From: Lachnospiraceae bacterium
Lineage (GTDB): Bacteria > Bacillota > Clostridia > Lachnospirales > Lachnospiraceae
Assembly (NCBI GenBank): GCA_022510745.1
Contig: JAFLSY010000003.1
Location: 124,001-188,000 of the forward strand
Length of the DNA stretch: 64,000 nucleotides
Direction: 5' to 3'
Under the pieces are notes generated by a model. That model had not been told where the DNA came from, did not search any database, and worked only from the letters and a program-made list of their open reading frames with translations. Positions 1-8,780 of this stretch are shown piece by piece (the stretch's first letter is position 1; the number at the start of each line of letters is the position of its first letter). The position numbers and the translations under genes are program-made.

Positions 1-104
1 ATAATAAAATAGGCCGCTACCGCAGACTTACCGTCCTCGGATTTGCCGATCACGATGCCCCTTCCGGGATAGCTGTTGTTACGTAATTCCTGTTCGAGAT
101 TCAT
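1..104 (-). CDS. IMP cyclohydrolase, PurO-like (5' part only)
   Basis: Only the first 34 codons are in the window; the gene runs off the left edge. The start ATG (102-104) follows a strong AAGGAGG site. The peptide begins MNLEQELRNNSYPGRG and continues with IVIGKSEDGKSAVAAYFI, which I recognise as the N-terminus of the PurO-like IMP cyclohydrolase family of Clostridia. This family closes FAICAR to IMP in the last step of purine synthesis. The ZTP-type riboswitch directly upstream fits that role, because it senses the purine intermediate ZMP/ZTP. The family call rests on a short N-terminus plus the riboswitch. Confidence 0.7.
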   Translation of the reverse strand, partial: MNLEQELRNNSYPGRGIVIGKSEDGKSAVAAYFI

Positions 105-125
105 GTTCTTCCTCCTTTTGAAAGT

Positions 126-170
126 GTGCACCGCACAAACCATGCGAAACTCGCTTCGCGCAAATAAAAA
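126..170 (-). repeat. Degraded copy of the terminator-docked repeat
   Basis: Directly after the riboswitch terminator the transcript reads a U-tract, TTTGCGCGAAG and GCGAGTTTCGC. The same blocks occur in the full repeats at 21236-21335 and 42308-42407. The middle hairpin seems to be missing, so this is a shortened or decayed copy. Confidence 0.45.
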
Positions 171-208
171 CGCCTGAGCGGCACATTCTGTTTGTGTTCG
201 CCCAGGCG
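163..208 (-). terminator. Riboswitch expression platform (intrinsic terminator)
   Basis: CGCCTGGGCG (199-208) pairs with CGCTCAGGCG (171-180), with one G-U pair, and TTTTTATTT follows. The 5' arm overlaps the conserved CCGCCTGGGC of the aptamer, so ligand binding and termination compete for the same bases. Confidence 0.8.
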
Positions 209-283
209 GCCGGCTTCCATATTACTGCACTCCCTGTAGGTACTCCCACAACGGCCATGCCGTTTTCCGCCAGTCATGCAGTC
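171..283 (-). promoter_or_regulatory. ZTP (pfl) riboswitch
   Basis: The leader reads CTGCA (277-281), GACTGGCGG, the hairpin AACGGC-ATG-GCCGTT, GGGAG, then TGCAG (225-229), which closes stem P1. It ends in the signature CCGCCTGGGC. This is the layout of the pfl/ZTP aptamer that senses the purine intermediate ZMP/ZTP. The terminator overlaps its 3' domain, so ligand should turn on the IMP cyclohydrolase gene that follows. Confidence 0.8.
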
Positions 284-290
284 TCATAGT

Positions 291-296
291 ATTATA
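291..296 (-). promoter_or_regulatory. -10 box of the riboswitch transcript
   Basis: A perfect TATAAT lies a few bases before the riboswitch. A TTGAAA lies 20 bp upstream, which is longer than ideal, so the -35 assignment is uncertain. Confidence 0.5.
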
Positions 297-318
297 GTAC
301 ATGATTCAGTCAGGTATT

Positions 319-2985
319 TCAAGCCGTTTCATGCAAATTTGTATATTTCTTTTCATAATCTTCCTTAGGCAGGGGCCTGTCAAAATAATAGCCCTGTACC
401 ATTCTGACTTTCATCCCTTCCAGCACTTTGTACTGTTCTTCCGTCTCAATCCCTTCTACGCAGATGCTCACGCCGATGGTCTCCGCCAGTTCCGCTACCA
501 TCTTGATAAAGGACTGGGAATAAGCATCCTCGGCCAAATCCTTAACAAAGCTCTGATCCACTTTGATGACATCGAAGGGTATCTCCCTGATATGATTCAA
601 GGAGGAATAACCGGTTCCAAAGTCATCCAATGCAATCCGCACACCCAATTCCTTGATACCGCCCAGAATCTCTTTCATACGGTCCATATCGTTGATAGCC
701 AGACTCTCTGTAACCTCTAAAGTCAGGTTGGACGGTTTCAAGCCGGTTTCTTTAAGCACTTCTTTTACGCTTTCCACAATATCCGGCTGCAGAAGCTGTA
801 CCACGGACAGATTCACATTGACCTTATAGTCCGGATGTCCGTTATCATTCCATTTTTTACATTCCTTGCAGGCCTCTGACAACACATAGCTGCCAATGGG
901 ATTGATCAGTCCCAGATATTCCGCCAAAGGAATAAATTCGGAGGGTGAAACAGATCCCATTTCCACACTGTTCCAGCGAATCAGCGCTTCCGCACCTTTA
1001 CAAGGTGTCTCCGGCAAAGAAATATCGATAATAGGCTGATAATACACCTCAAATTCCTTATACCCGTCCACGGTAGCATCCCGCATATTTTTTTCCATGT
1101 CCAGCCTGCGGCCGGAGTGCATACCCAATCCGTCCGAATAGTAAGCCACTTTGTTTTTACCGGATTTTTTGGCCTCATACATGGCAATATCGGCCTTTTT
1201 TATTAATTCCTGGACATTCTCGCCGTTATCCGGGAACACTACTACACCCATACTCATGGTGCAGTAATAATCCGCATCCTTCAAGAACCACGGTTTGGCA
1301 AACACATTTTCAATATCCTTGATAATGTCCTCATACCTGTTATAGCTCTCCGGCGGAATGACAATGACAAACTCGTCCCCTCCCATGCGGTAGCAGGTAC
1401 TGTGGATACCGTCTATACGGGATAAGGAATTGGAAATGGCTTTTAGAAGCACATCCCCGTACTGATGCCCGAGGCCGTCGTTAATATGCTTAAAATCGTC
1501 CAGATCCAGATACAGCAGAGCACCCTTTTCCTGATTCCTTTTGGCATTGTCCACATACCATGCCAAATCCCTTTCACAGCACATCCGGTTGTAAAGACCG
1601 GTCAAAAAGTCCGTATAGGCCTGCTGCTCTATTTTCTTTTGATATATTTTCTTATCCGTTATGTCATAGAAAACAAAGATCTCCGCTTTTCTGCCGTCCA
1701 CCCAGTTGATACTGGTGTGAAGCATATCGTACCAACTCTTTGCTTCGGAATAGTTTATTTCCACAGAACCGTCAACCTTCTGCTCACTCCAACTCTGCAG
1801 TAATTTTTCAAAGCTGTGATCCTCCAGTTCCCGTTCAAAAGTTTTCTTTAACTTCTTGTTGGTGAATAAGACTTTTCCCTCGGTATCCCGCACATAAATG
1901 CAGGAGTTCAAATTATCCAATATGGCTTCCAAAGAAGCATAGGAGCTTACTATGGAATTTTTCTGTATCCGCCTTGAGAGAATACTCTGCAGCACTTTCA
2001 CGGCATCCGCAATAAACTTGATTTCCTCCACCTGCCAGATACGGTCCCTGTCAGACTGGTTTAAACAGACGCACATACTGCCGCCCGCACTCTTTACAAG
2101 GGGAAAAATAGCAAACGCGCGCACCTTAAATTCTTTCCAAGCGGCTGTCGCCTCGTTGGCATCAATCGTATCGGAAGATATAACCACGGGTTTTTCGGAA
2201 AATACCAGATGATCCGCCCGTATATTTCTGTTTTTATCAAAGGGGGGCACAACCCCCGGCTTGCACCACTCAGCCAAAATATCCGCGGTTGCGGTTTCCG
2301 AAAAAATCTGGAAGATATGTCCGGTAGTAATATCCAGATATTTTCCCACAATCTTCAGCCACTTTTCCATCACGGCTTCTATGGCATCATCACTGTCCAA
2401 AAGCTGCACAATCTGGGTAATGACCTCCAATCTGTTCAAGGAATTTTTTAACTCCCGCTCCGAATCATGGCTGCGCATGCTTTCCATTTCCGCATTTACG
2501 CTGGTGATCTTGGTATGAAAGATGGTTTTTGTATTTTCATAAAGTAAATCCATGGCCTGATAAAAAGCCTTCTCCGTCAGGGAACGACGATAGCCCGTAA
2601 TCCGATTGCCGCCGGCATCTGCTTCATCCTCTAATATGCAATAGGCAACCCAATAAAAAGTCAGTCTGCCCCGCTCCCCCACCGCCATAGCCGCCAATTT
2701 CAGGTTCTCTGCTTCGGTATCTTCTATGGCCAGCTCCTCCAAAGAACCCTCGCCAATGCGCTGGAGCGCCTTGCTGATCTCTTCCGGCTTCATATAGGGC
2801 TTTATCAGTTCAATATCCGCCGCGTCGCCAGAGAGTCTGGTCTGGGCGACACCTGCCGTATCCACAAAGTACGCACAGATGCCCGTCACCTCACAGAATT
2901 TATCCTGCAGGCGCTGCATCTTTCCTCTGTCTATCATGCTTTCGTAGGCAAATCCCTTTTCCTTACTCTCACGACTGTTTGGCAC
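319..2985 (-). CDS. Sensor GGDEF-EAL protein (PocR-like, GAF-like and PAS domains)
   Basis: An 888-residue cytoplasmic c-di-GMP protein with no clear membrane segment. Residues about 15-150 look like a PocR-type ligand-binding domain, 190-335 like GAF and 350-450 like PAS. The GGDEF domain has an intact GGDEF at 535-539 with no RxxD inhibitory site at the expected place. The EAL domain has EAL at 666-668, DDFGTGYSS and VEGIE, so both diguanylate cyclase and phosphodiesterase activity are possible. The start is GTG at 2983-2985, seven bases after GGAG. It has its own likely promoter and no operon partner. The catalytic domains are sure; the N-terminal sensor names are inference. Confidence 0.92.
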   Translation of the reverse strand: MPNSRESKEKGFAYESMIDRGKMQRLQDKFCEVTGICAYFVDTAGVAQTRLSGDAADIELIKPYMKPEEISKALQRIGEGSLEELAIEDTEAENLKLAAMAVGERGRLTFYWVAYCILEDEADAGGNRITGYRRSLTEKAFYQAMDLLYENTKTIFHTKITSVNAEMESMRSHDSERELKNSLNRLEVITQIVQLLDSDDAIEAVMEKWLKIVGKYLDITTGHIFQIFSETATADILAEWCKPGVVPPFDKNRNIRADHLVFSEKPVVISSDTIDANEATAAWKEFKVRAFAIFPLVKSAGGSMCVCLNQSDRDRIWQVEEIKFIADAVKVLQSILSRRIQKNSIVSSYASLEAILDNLNSCIYVRDTEGKVLFTNKKLKKTFERELEDHSFEKLLQSWSEQKVDGSVEINYSEAKSWYDMLHTSINWVDGRKAEIFVFYDITDKKIYQKKIEQQAYTDFLTGLYNRMCCERDLAWYVDNAKRNQEKGALLYLDLDDFKHINDGLGHQYGDVLLKAISNSLSRIDGIHSTCYRMGGDEFVIVIPPESYNRYEDIIKDIENVFAKPWFLKDADYYCTMSMGVVVFPDNGENVQELIKKADIAMYEAKKSGKNKVAYYSDGLGMHSGRRLDMEKNMRDATVDGYKEFEVYYQPIIDISLPETPCKGAEALIRWNSVEMGSVSPSEFIPLAEYLGLINPIGSYVLSEACKECKKWNDNGHPDYKVNVNLSVVQLLQPDIVESVKEVLKETGLKPSNLTLEVTESLAINDMDRMKEILGGIKELGVRIALDDFGTGYSSLNHIREIPFDVIKVDQSFVKDLAEDAYSQSFIKMVAELAETIGVSICVEGIETEEQYKVLEGMKVRMVQGYYFDRPLPKEDYEKKYTNLHETA

Positions 2986-3033
2986 GATTTGTCTCCTTAT
3001 CTACTTCTTTACTCATATAAAAGCACATAAGTC

Positions 3034-3063
3034 ATTTTACCATAGTTCAGACCCATTATGCAA
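3034..3063 (-). promoter_or_regulatory. Likely promoter of the GGDEF-EAL gene
   Basis: TTGCAT (3058-3063), an 18-bp spacer and TAAAAT (3034-3039), about 50 bp before the GTG start. Confidence 0.45.
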
Positions 3064-3085
3064 TGGCAGGGAATAGCATTTTACG

Positions 3086-3118
3086 AAAAGGACGGAACCG
3101 AAAACCGGCTCCGCCCTT
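3086..3118 (-). terminator. Terminator of the left ABC/propeller unit
   Basis: CGGAGCCG and CGGTTCCG form a hairpin (one G-U pair) with AAGG/CCTT extending it, followed by TTTT. It resembles the terminator at 8707-8734 in sequence, as if copied with the cluster. Confidence 0.75.
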
Positions 3119-3200
3119 CTGTAATTCATATATACAATGGAATCAAAATTTTGGAATCATTATTAATAAGTATTTATAACGTAACTAAAATGTATTATTT

Positions 3201-3470
3201 TTATTTATGGTCGCAACAACCATGGTCCACTTTTTCTGTCTTAAATTCATATATGACACCAGATTCCCCCTCCTCAGGGTCACAGGTCCTCACAGAGATA
3301 ACATCTGTAAATTGTGAGGGGATAGCCATGGTACAGACCGGTGTAGCACAATATGGCTCAGATTCCTTATATTTCTGCCAAGCTTTACACGCTGCTTCCG
3401 ATTGAATCGGCGTAATCCACACCAAAGTTAAAGCAATTGTCATTCCTAATAATAATAATTTATTCTTCAT
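3201..3470 (-). CDS. Secreted six-cysteine small protein
   Basis: An 89-residue protein of unknown family. Residues 1-27 form a signal peptide (KNK, a hydrophobic core, then a likely cut near SEA-A). The mature part of about 62 residues has six cysteines at 28, 41, 46, 63, 85 and 86, the last two adjacent near a CCDHK end. AAGGAGG lies eight bases before the ATG. It is the last gene of the left ABC unit, 75 bp after a permease gene and before a terminator. Six cysteines suggest three disulfides or metal binding. The neighbouring double-thioredoxin protein and exporters make it a plausible substrate or ligand of the cluster, but that is inference. Confidence 0.75.
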   Translation of the reverse strand: MKNKLLLLGMTIALTLVWITPIQSEAACKAWQKYKESEPYCATPVCTMAIPSQFTDVISVRTCDPEEGESGVIYEFKTEKVDHGCCDHK

Positions 3471-3545
3471 GCTGACCTCCTTTTATTCCCTTAAGTATTT
3501 TGTAAATCATTATTCCCTATTATGATTCCATTGCGATATATCCCC

Positions 3546-4847
3546 CTATTCCTCTTTCAATACTGCCGCCACATCTTTAATCCGAACCGCATGCATCCCC
3601 AGGGAAACGGATAGCACGCTGAATGCCAGCGCAGTCATGACTACAATACCGATTCCTCCCATATTTACTCGGAGTTCGCCTTGATAAACCGTAATTTTCT
3701 GCAAGAGCGGTAAGATGAGGATTCCCAATATGCCGCCTGCAGAGAGCACAATCAAAAGCTCCGCCACCGTTTCTATCATGATCCGCTTAAGGGTAGAACC
3801 GTAGGCAATGGATACTGCCATGAAATGCCGCCTCTTATCTAACAGCAGATACATGGAACCGATACAACCCACGCCCGAAAGAAACAGGATACTGACGGCT
3901 ATGAGCAGCCACCGGTCCATATCATAGCCATAAGCCTCCATCTGACTTTTTAATGTTAGGTACCGGTTCTCCACAGTAAAGTGGCTTTTCTTGTCAATAT
4001 GATTCAATTCCCGCAATACCTGCGCCACCACATCCACCTGCCACTCAGCATTGCGGTAGCGAAGCAGCAAATTGTTGTGTAGAACAGCGAAGCTGGACGG
4101 AATAAAAACATTTTCTATAGGCAGGATTACCGCAATATTCATAGTATTGCGTCTTATTGCCTCGTCGAGATGTTCCTCCCTCTCCTCTATATCATCATCC
4201 CAACGTTCAACAATAGTGGGCAGACTGATATCCGGCTCCATCGGCATGACAATCTCATAGGGATAGGCTCTGTCATCCACGATGAGTGAATCACCGTCAA
4301 TATATATCTCAGAATTTGCAAAGAGGATATCATTTCCTTTTTTTATCTCCTCTCCTATATGTAATAAGTCTGCATAAGCGGTGTCTCCCAGATACGCCAT
4401 GCCCTCGCTTCTTAAAAATCCATACAGATAGTCAAATAAGGTCTCATTCATAAAATAGATATCCAAGTCAGCCCCATCCCCCGAGTCTAGTATAAAGATA
4501 GGATCATTTATCTTTAGGGCAAACAAAAAATCCAGTTCGTCCGTATACTGGGGATTTGCGATCAGGTTTAAATAGGTATCGTAAGAGATGGGATAATCGG
4601 TTCTTTCCTGCATAAATTCCATAGGGTTCGTCATAGGATCGAACTCACTATTGAATGCCCAATGCACCTGTATGACCCCTTCTGCGCTCTGTCTCTTAGC
4701 CTCTTTTAAAAGCTGTTCGCCGGTCATCCTGAAATTCATGCAGATGATAAACAAGCCCGCTCCCAACATAAAACTGAGCAGAATGAACAGATACAGCAGC
4801 CAGTTATGCATCAGATTATGTAAGATTCTTGAAAACGAATATTTCAT
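3546..4847 (-). CDS. FtsX-type ABC permease, copy B1
   Basis: A 433-residue MacB/FtsX-like permease. One membrane segment at about 15-37 is followed by a large extracytoplasmic domain (about 40-310), then three C-terminal membrane segments. The C-terminal motif with LLLDKRRHFMAVSIAYGS is the cytoplasmic coupling region of this family. The ATG overlaps the stop of the upstream ATPase gene by 4 bp, so the two are translationally coupled. Its paralogue is at 10445-11749, with the extracytoplasmic domain clearly more diverged than the membrane part. It probably forms a transporter or signal-transducing complex with ATPase 1 and permease A1. The substrate is unknown. Confidence 0.88.
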   Translation of the reverse strand: MKYSFSRILHNLMHNWLLYLFILLSFMLGAGLFIICMNFRMTGEQLLKEAKRQSAEGVIQVHWAFNSEFDPMTNPMEFMQERTDYPISYDTYLNLIANPQYTDELDFLFALKINDPIFILDSGDGADLDIYFMNETLFDYLYGFLRSEGMAYLGDTAYADLLHIGEEIKKGNDILFANSEIYIDGDSLIVDDRAYPYEIVMPMEPDISLPTIVERWDDDIEEREEHLDEAIRRNTMNIAVILPIENVFIPSSFAVLHNNLLLRYRNAEWQVDVVAQVLRELNHIDKKSHFTVENRYLTLKSQMEAYGYDMDRWLLIAVSILFLSGVGCIGSMYLLLDKRRHFMAVSIAYGSTLKRIMIETVAELLIVLSAGGILGILILPLLQKITVYQGELRVNMGGIGIVVMTALAFSVLSVSLGMHAVRIKDVAAVLKEE

Positions 4848-5518
4848 GCTTCCTCCTGCACTATGATATCCCCATCTGCCATACGGATACGTCTGTCTGC
4901 CATAGCCGCCAGTTCCAGATCATGGGTGACCATGATGATCGTCATTCCTTCTTTATTTAACTCCCGTAAGATCTTCATAACCATCTCCCCGTTCTCACGG
5001 TCCAGATTGCCCGTAGGTTCATCCGCCAGCAGCACCTGGGGGTAATTGGCCATGGCCCGCGCAATGGCAACTCTCTGCATCTCACCGCCGGAGAGCTTCG
5101 CCGGATGGGCTTTATATTTCTCGGACAATCCCACTTTGTCCAGTAAGCCCATTGCCCGCTCTTTTCTCTCTTTTGCTCCCACGCCCGCATACCCTAAGGG
5201 CAGGGCCACATTTTCCAAAGCGGTGAGCTCCCCTGCCAGATGAAAGGCCTGAAAGACAAAACCGATATGCCGGTTGCGGAATCCTGCCAGTTCCTTCTCA
5301 CTCATCCGGCTGACATCTGTTCCGTCATAGAGATACTCCCCTTCCGTCTGCCTGTCCATTCCTCCCAGAATATTGAGCATCGTACTCTTCCCACAGCCGG
5401 AATGCCCCGTTATGGCTACAAATTCTCCTTTTTCTATCTTCAGGGAAACGCCCTTTAAAGCCTCCGTTACATTATCCCCTTTTCCGTAATGTTTTACGAT
5501 CTGCTTCAACTCTATCAT
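4844..5518 (-). CDS. ABC ATPase (LolD/MacB type), copy 1
   Basis: A 224-residue ATPase of the family that powers FtsX-like permeases. Visible motifs are Walker A GHSGCGKST (38-46), Q-loop Gln 90, signature LSGGE (142-146), Walker B LLADE (163-167) and switch His 199; all catalytic residues are present. It is nearly identical to the ATPase at 9767-10429, far more so than the permeases are to each other. That suggests gene conversion or strong constraint. It lies between the two permeases it probably serves. Confidence 0.95.
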   Translation of the reverse strand: MIELKQIVKHYGKGDNVTEALKGVSLKIEKGEFVAITGHSGCGKSTMLNILGGMDRQTEGEYLYDGTDVSRMSEKELAGFRNRHIGFVFQAFHLAGELTALENVALPLGYAGVGAKERKERAMGLLDKVGLSEKYKAHPAKLSGGEMQRVAIARAMANYPQVLLADEPTGNLDRENGEMVMKILRELNKEGMTIIMVTHDLELAAMADRRIRMADGDIIVQEEA

Positions 5519-5558
5519 AAGATTTTTTCTCCTTTATTCCGCTTTCCATATCCCTGCT

Positions 5559-6677
5559 CTACTTCTTTAATAACGCTGCGACTCCCCGCTTTCTAAAACT
5601 AAACCACAGTATGAACACGGTAATGAACGAAATAATGACCACGCCTCCGAGCCCTGCCTGCAGGACCGTTACCGCTTGTAATCCGCGGTTGATACTTTTT
5701 ATGTAATAGCCCAGGACTGGGTAGCAGACGACGGCTGCCAATAAGGCCGGCAGCATCAGCAGCAGATTCCGAAACAGTATCTCTAAAAAGAGGGCCTTCC
5801 GGCTTATTCCCAACGCCATGCGCACCGCCATGCTGTAGCGCTCCCGCACCATCATTCCCATGAACAACAGCAGCATATTCACAGCAGTGAAAACTATAAT
5901 GATCCACGCACGCATCAAACGGTACCGGTTTAATTCCCGTACGGACGCAAGATAAATTTTCTCCTGCTCCACTCCTTTCTCCCTGGAAGACGTCAGCTGG
6001 TCCGGAAAGGAAAGAATCACCGTTTTGCCTGTAGGGGAATACGTAATGACCTGATAGTGCAGGAACCCTCCCGCACCTGCAAAGATTTCCGATGAAAAGC
6101 CATAGGGTACCAATACACCGCCGTAGATCCGGGGAGAACGGACAATACCTTTGACCGTATAGGAATTACCCAGTATCTCAATACTGTCTCCCACTCCCAC
6201 TCCGTCCCGTACCAGACCGCTCTCATATCTCAACAGGCATACCCTTTCCCCTTTTCCCTCATAATCCTCCTCGGAGAAAAAGCTGCCTTCCACCAGTTCG
6301 CAGGACATCAGGGACAAATAATCTCTGCTGACTCCGGCCACCATACCGGAATAGGATTCTTCCCCCGCATAAACAAGCTGATTCTCCACTCCCAAGAATC
6401 CGGCTGTTTCAAACGCTCCGGTTTCCTTTACCTGTTTCAGCGCGGCATCCATTTCTTCCCCGTCTTTATACGGCATCAAGTATGAAAGGACCGTGATACC
6501 GGCGGCATCCTCATACCGGGATAAACTGACGTCCCGCAGCAGGTCATTCACATCATTTAACGCCATCATCGGAAAAACAAATCCCACCGTTATGGCAATG
6601 AACAGCACGATACTGCTGAACTTGTTGTACAGAATATATTTCCAAGCATTCTGGATTATAAATGGTAATCTTTTCAT
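5559..6677 (-). CDS. FtsX-type ABC permease, copy A1
   Basis: A 372-residue permease with a first membrane segment at about 18-40, an extracytoplasmic MacB-like domain and three C-terminal segments. The start is fixed by AGGAGG five bases before the ATG. It is the paralogue of the gene at 11781-12899, which has the same length. In this unit the order is A1, ATPase 1, B1, whereas the other unit reads A2, B2, ATPase 2. The duplication was therefore followed by rearrangement. Confidence 0.88.
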   Translation of the reverse strand: MKRLPFIIQNAWKYILYNKFSSIVLFIAITVGFVFPMMALNDVNDLLRDVSLSRYEDAAGITVLSYLMPYKDGEEMDAALKQVKETGAFETAGFLGVENQLVYAGEESYSGMVAGVSRDYLSLMSCELVEGSFFSEEDYEGKGERVCLLRYESGLVRDGVGVGDSIEILGNSYTVKGIVRSPRIYGGVLVPYGFSSEIFAGAGGFLHYQVITYSPTGKTVILSFPDQLTSSREKGVEQEKIYLASVRELNRYRLMRAWIIIVFTAVNMLLLFMGMMVRERYSMAVRMALGISRKALFLEILFRNLLLMLPALLAAVVCYPVLGYYIKSINRGLQAVTVLQAGLGGVVIISFITVFILWFSFRKRGVAALLKK

Positions 6678-6709
6678 AGTCCTCCTATTATGATATCGAT
6701 TTATATTTT

Positions 6710-7645
6710 TTACTGTATAGCACGATAAAATCTTCCGGTTCCATTGTTGGTTATATACATATTTCCGTCATCATCTATGCACATATACATATGGGTGCTG
6801 GTTTCTGATAAAGCCACTACTGTTTCCAACATTTCACTTTCATCCGTAAAATAGTTAACAAAACATCTTCCCGCAGATATCATATAAATGCGGTCATTCC
6901 AGTAAGTAAGCGCTGCCGGTGCATATTTATCCATAAAACGGCAAATTGGTTTCAGTTCCTTCGAGTCAATCTCATAAAGTAAATTTTTTCCCGATTGTAT
7001 TATTGTTCTATCTTTTTCAATCTGAAATTCCTGTATATTTGCAAAATATACTTTGCCGCCCCCTTCACACAAATAGCCGACGACATTTTCGCCTAATTGA
7101 TTCCAAGTATCATTATCCCAATAAAAAATATGGCCATCATTGGTATCTGGAGCAATAGTAGAAACATAAATAATCCCTTCTCTGTCTACAGCGATACTTA
7201 CATATAGACCACTCCCTTGTTCCGTAACTAAATGTTCCAGATTGTACGTTTCCTGATATCCAAAATCGGCTGAAAACTTTTGTACCCTGTTATTTCCGCT
7301 ATCCAAAACATAGAAACAGTTTCCGGAAAAAGTAATATCCATGGGTTTGGAAAAATTGCCGTATTCCATTCCTAAAGTTCCATAGGATTCCAGCATCTCT
7401 AAATCTTTACTCAACTTTACAATACAATGATTCTCTGTATCGCACACATATATATAATTATTATAGATGCAGGTACCGCCGGGATTTCCTATTCCTATTT
7501 GACTGATATCCAACTCTTCCAAAATATAACTGCCTTGAATATCTTGATTGATTTCTATAAGAGTAGCTTCTGCATTTTTGCCGCAAGATGCAAGTAAAAA
7601 GATGAATACTATACATAAAAGAATCGTACTGTTTACTTTTTTCAT
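6710..7645 (-). CDS. Beta-propeller (NHL-like) lipoprotein, copy 1
   Basis: A 311-residue lipoprotein. The signal peptide ends in the lipobox LASC, so mature Cys 21 would be lipid-anchored outside the membrane. The rest carries NHL-like repeats (IYVCDTENHCIVKLS, FYVLDSGNNRVQKF), typical of a six-bladed beta-propeller that binds ligands or proteins. Its paralogue is at 8781-9710. It follows the double-thioredoxin gene and precedes permease A1. A ligand-presenting or sensing role for the ABC complex is likely but unproven. Confidence 0.85.
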   Translation of the reverse strand: MKKVNSTILLCIVFIFLLASCGKNAEATLIEINQDIQGSYILEELDISQIGIGNPGGTCIYNNYIYVCDTENHCIVKLSKDLEMLESYGTLGMEYGNFSKPMDITFSGNCFYVLDSGNNRVQKFSADFGYQETYNLEHLVTEQGSGLYVSIAVDREGIIYVSTIAPDTNDGHIFYWDNDTWNQLGENVVGYLCEGGGKVYFANIQEFQIEKDRTIIQSGKNLLYEIDSKELKPICRFMDKYAPAALTYWNDRIYMISAGRCFVNYFTDESEMLETVVALSETSTHMYMCIDDDGNMYITNNGTGRFYRAIQ

Positions 7646-7692
7646 AATGAATTCCTATTCTACCCTTCTTTTCATAATAAATTGCGAGCCGG

Positions 7693-8586
7693 TCAATCAA
7701 ATTGACCCAGTTCACTTATTAATGTTTCCACCGGAACTTCCCCTACTAACCGATATTCTTGCTCAGACCCAAAAACCAAAAAGGACGGATACCACTCAAT
7801 GCCGTAAATTGTGCGGAACAATGCATAATTATCTTTATCATGAGTCGGATCCGTATCATCATATTTATATAAATAATATAAATCTCTTTTATCTTTCTCT
7901 TCGTGAGTATTTAAAAACTCATCCGCAGCTGCACAATCCGGGCATCCGCTCATGTAAAAATAGACCACTTGCGGCTTATGAAAATCTGATATGCCATATG
8001 CTTCTATCAAATACGCGTTTGCTCTTAATCGAAGCTCCTCTTCCTTATTTTCTGTTTCCACAACTTGTGCATATAGTTTTTCAACAGATGTTTTTATATC
8101 TGAACTATAGTATAATATACCGCCTTGATCATCCAATATGTAAGCCGTCGGTGTCGGAGCATTAAGTCCTGTCATACTATTGGTAGTGTAACAATTCTCT
8201 AACGGGATATTATTTTTTTCTACTAAGGAAATCGGAATGGAATCACTCCATAAAAGCAATATGTTCAGATGATCCTCTCCAAAAACGGATTGAAGCCTTT
8301 CACAAAATCTTAGTACATCACCGCAGCTGGAACAGGAAGAAGATAGATAAAACAAAATATTATTTTCTCCACATTTTAAACTTACTTCTTTTCCTTCAAC
8401 ATCAACGACCGAAATTACGCTAAAATTATCTCCATAACGTAAATCTACTATGTTGGCATTATTAACCGGGCTTATTTGGTTTTCATCCCCAAATCTTTTT
8501 CTTTGGATAAAAATAATAGTTGTTTCCACTAGAACAATGAAAACTAAGAAACCTATTAGAAAATAGACCTTTTTACTTTTGTGCAT
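7693..8586 (-). CDS. Membrane-anchored protein with two thioredoxin-like domains
   Basis: A 297-residue protein with an N-terminal membrane anchor (about 7-27) and an external part. It has two thioredoxin-like modules. The first has SSCSSC with Cys 85 and 88 and a later APTPTAY loop. The second has GCPDC with Cys 215 and 218 and a WYPSF cis-proline loop. Two CxxC sites point to disulfide exchange or reduction at the cell surface. AGGGGG precedes the ATG. It heads the left unit behind the sigma-A promoter at 8653-8681, and a six-cysteine secreted protein ends the same unit, which makes it a candidate substrate. The exact redox role is inference. Confidence 0.82.
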   Translation of the reverse strand: MHKSKKVYFLIGFLVFIVLVETTIIFIQRKRFGDENQISPVNNANIVDLRYGDNFSVISVVDVEGKEVSLKCGENNILFYLSSSCSSCGDVLRFCERLQSVFGEDHLNILLLWSDSIPISLVEKNNIPLENCYTTNSMTGLNAPTPTAYILDDQGGILYYSSDIKTSVEKLYAQVVETENKEEELRLRANAYLIEAYGISDFHKPQVVYFYMSGCPDCAAADEFLNTHEEKDKRDLYYLYKYDDTDPTHDKDNYALFRTIYGIEWYPSFLVFGSEQEYRLVGEVPVETLISELGQFD

Positions 8587-8652
8587 CGATATGTCCCCCT
8601 ATAAACATTACTTTTGCAGCTAAATAAATAGAAATATGCAGTTATTAATTTC

Positions 8653-8681
8653 ATACTACTCATCAAATAAGTATCTGTCAA
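8653..8681 (-). promoter_or_regulatory. Sigma-A promoter of the left ABC/thioredoxin unit
   Basis: TTGACA (8676-8681), a 17-bp spacer and TAGTAT (8653-8658). It lies just downstream of the terminator of the right unit, so the two halves of the cluster can be controlled separately. Confidence 0.7.
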
Positions 8682-8706
8682 TTATAAACTTAAAACCTAG
8701 GCTTCT

Positions 8707-8734
8707 AAAAGAACGGAGCCGGAAATTGGCTCCG
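8707..8734 (-). terminator. Terminator of the right ABC/propeller unit
   Basis: CGGAGCC (8728-8734) pairs with GGCTCCG (8714-8720) across a 7-base loop, followed by TTCTTTT. It ends the MerR-type unit after propeller lipoprotein 2. A second possible hairpin (CTCCGCCAC/GTGGCGGAG) lies just before it. Confidence 0.75.
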
Positions 8735-8780
8735 CCACTGTTTCTGTGGCGGAGTAAAAACATCTATCAGGATTACAATT

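Noticed and set aside
301..720. Open frame on the plus strand (139 codons)
   Set aside because: It lies antisense inside the EAL domain of the minus-strand gene and has no ribosome site or recognisable protein.
3521..3548. Leader-like sequence after permease B1 resembling that of the thioredoxin gene (AGGGGGA, then ATATCG)
   Set aside because: The similarity covers only about 15-20 bases; it may be a duplication remnant but is too short to claim.
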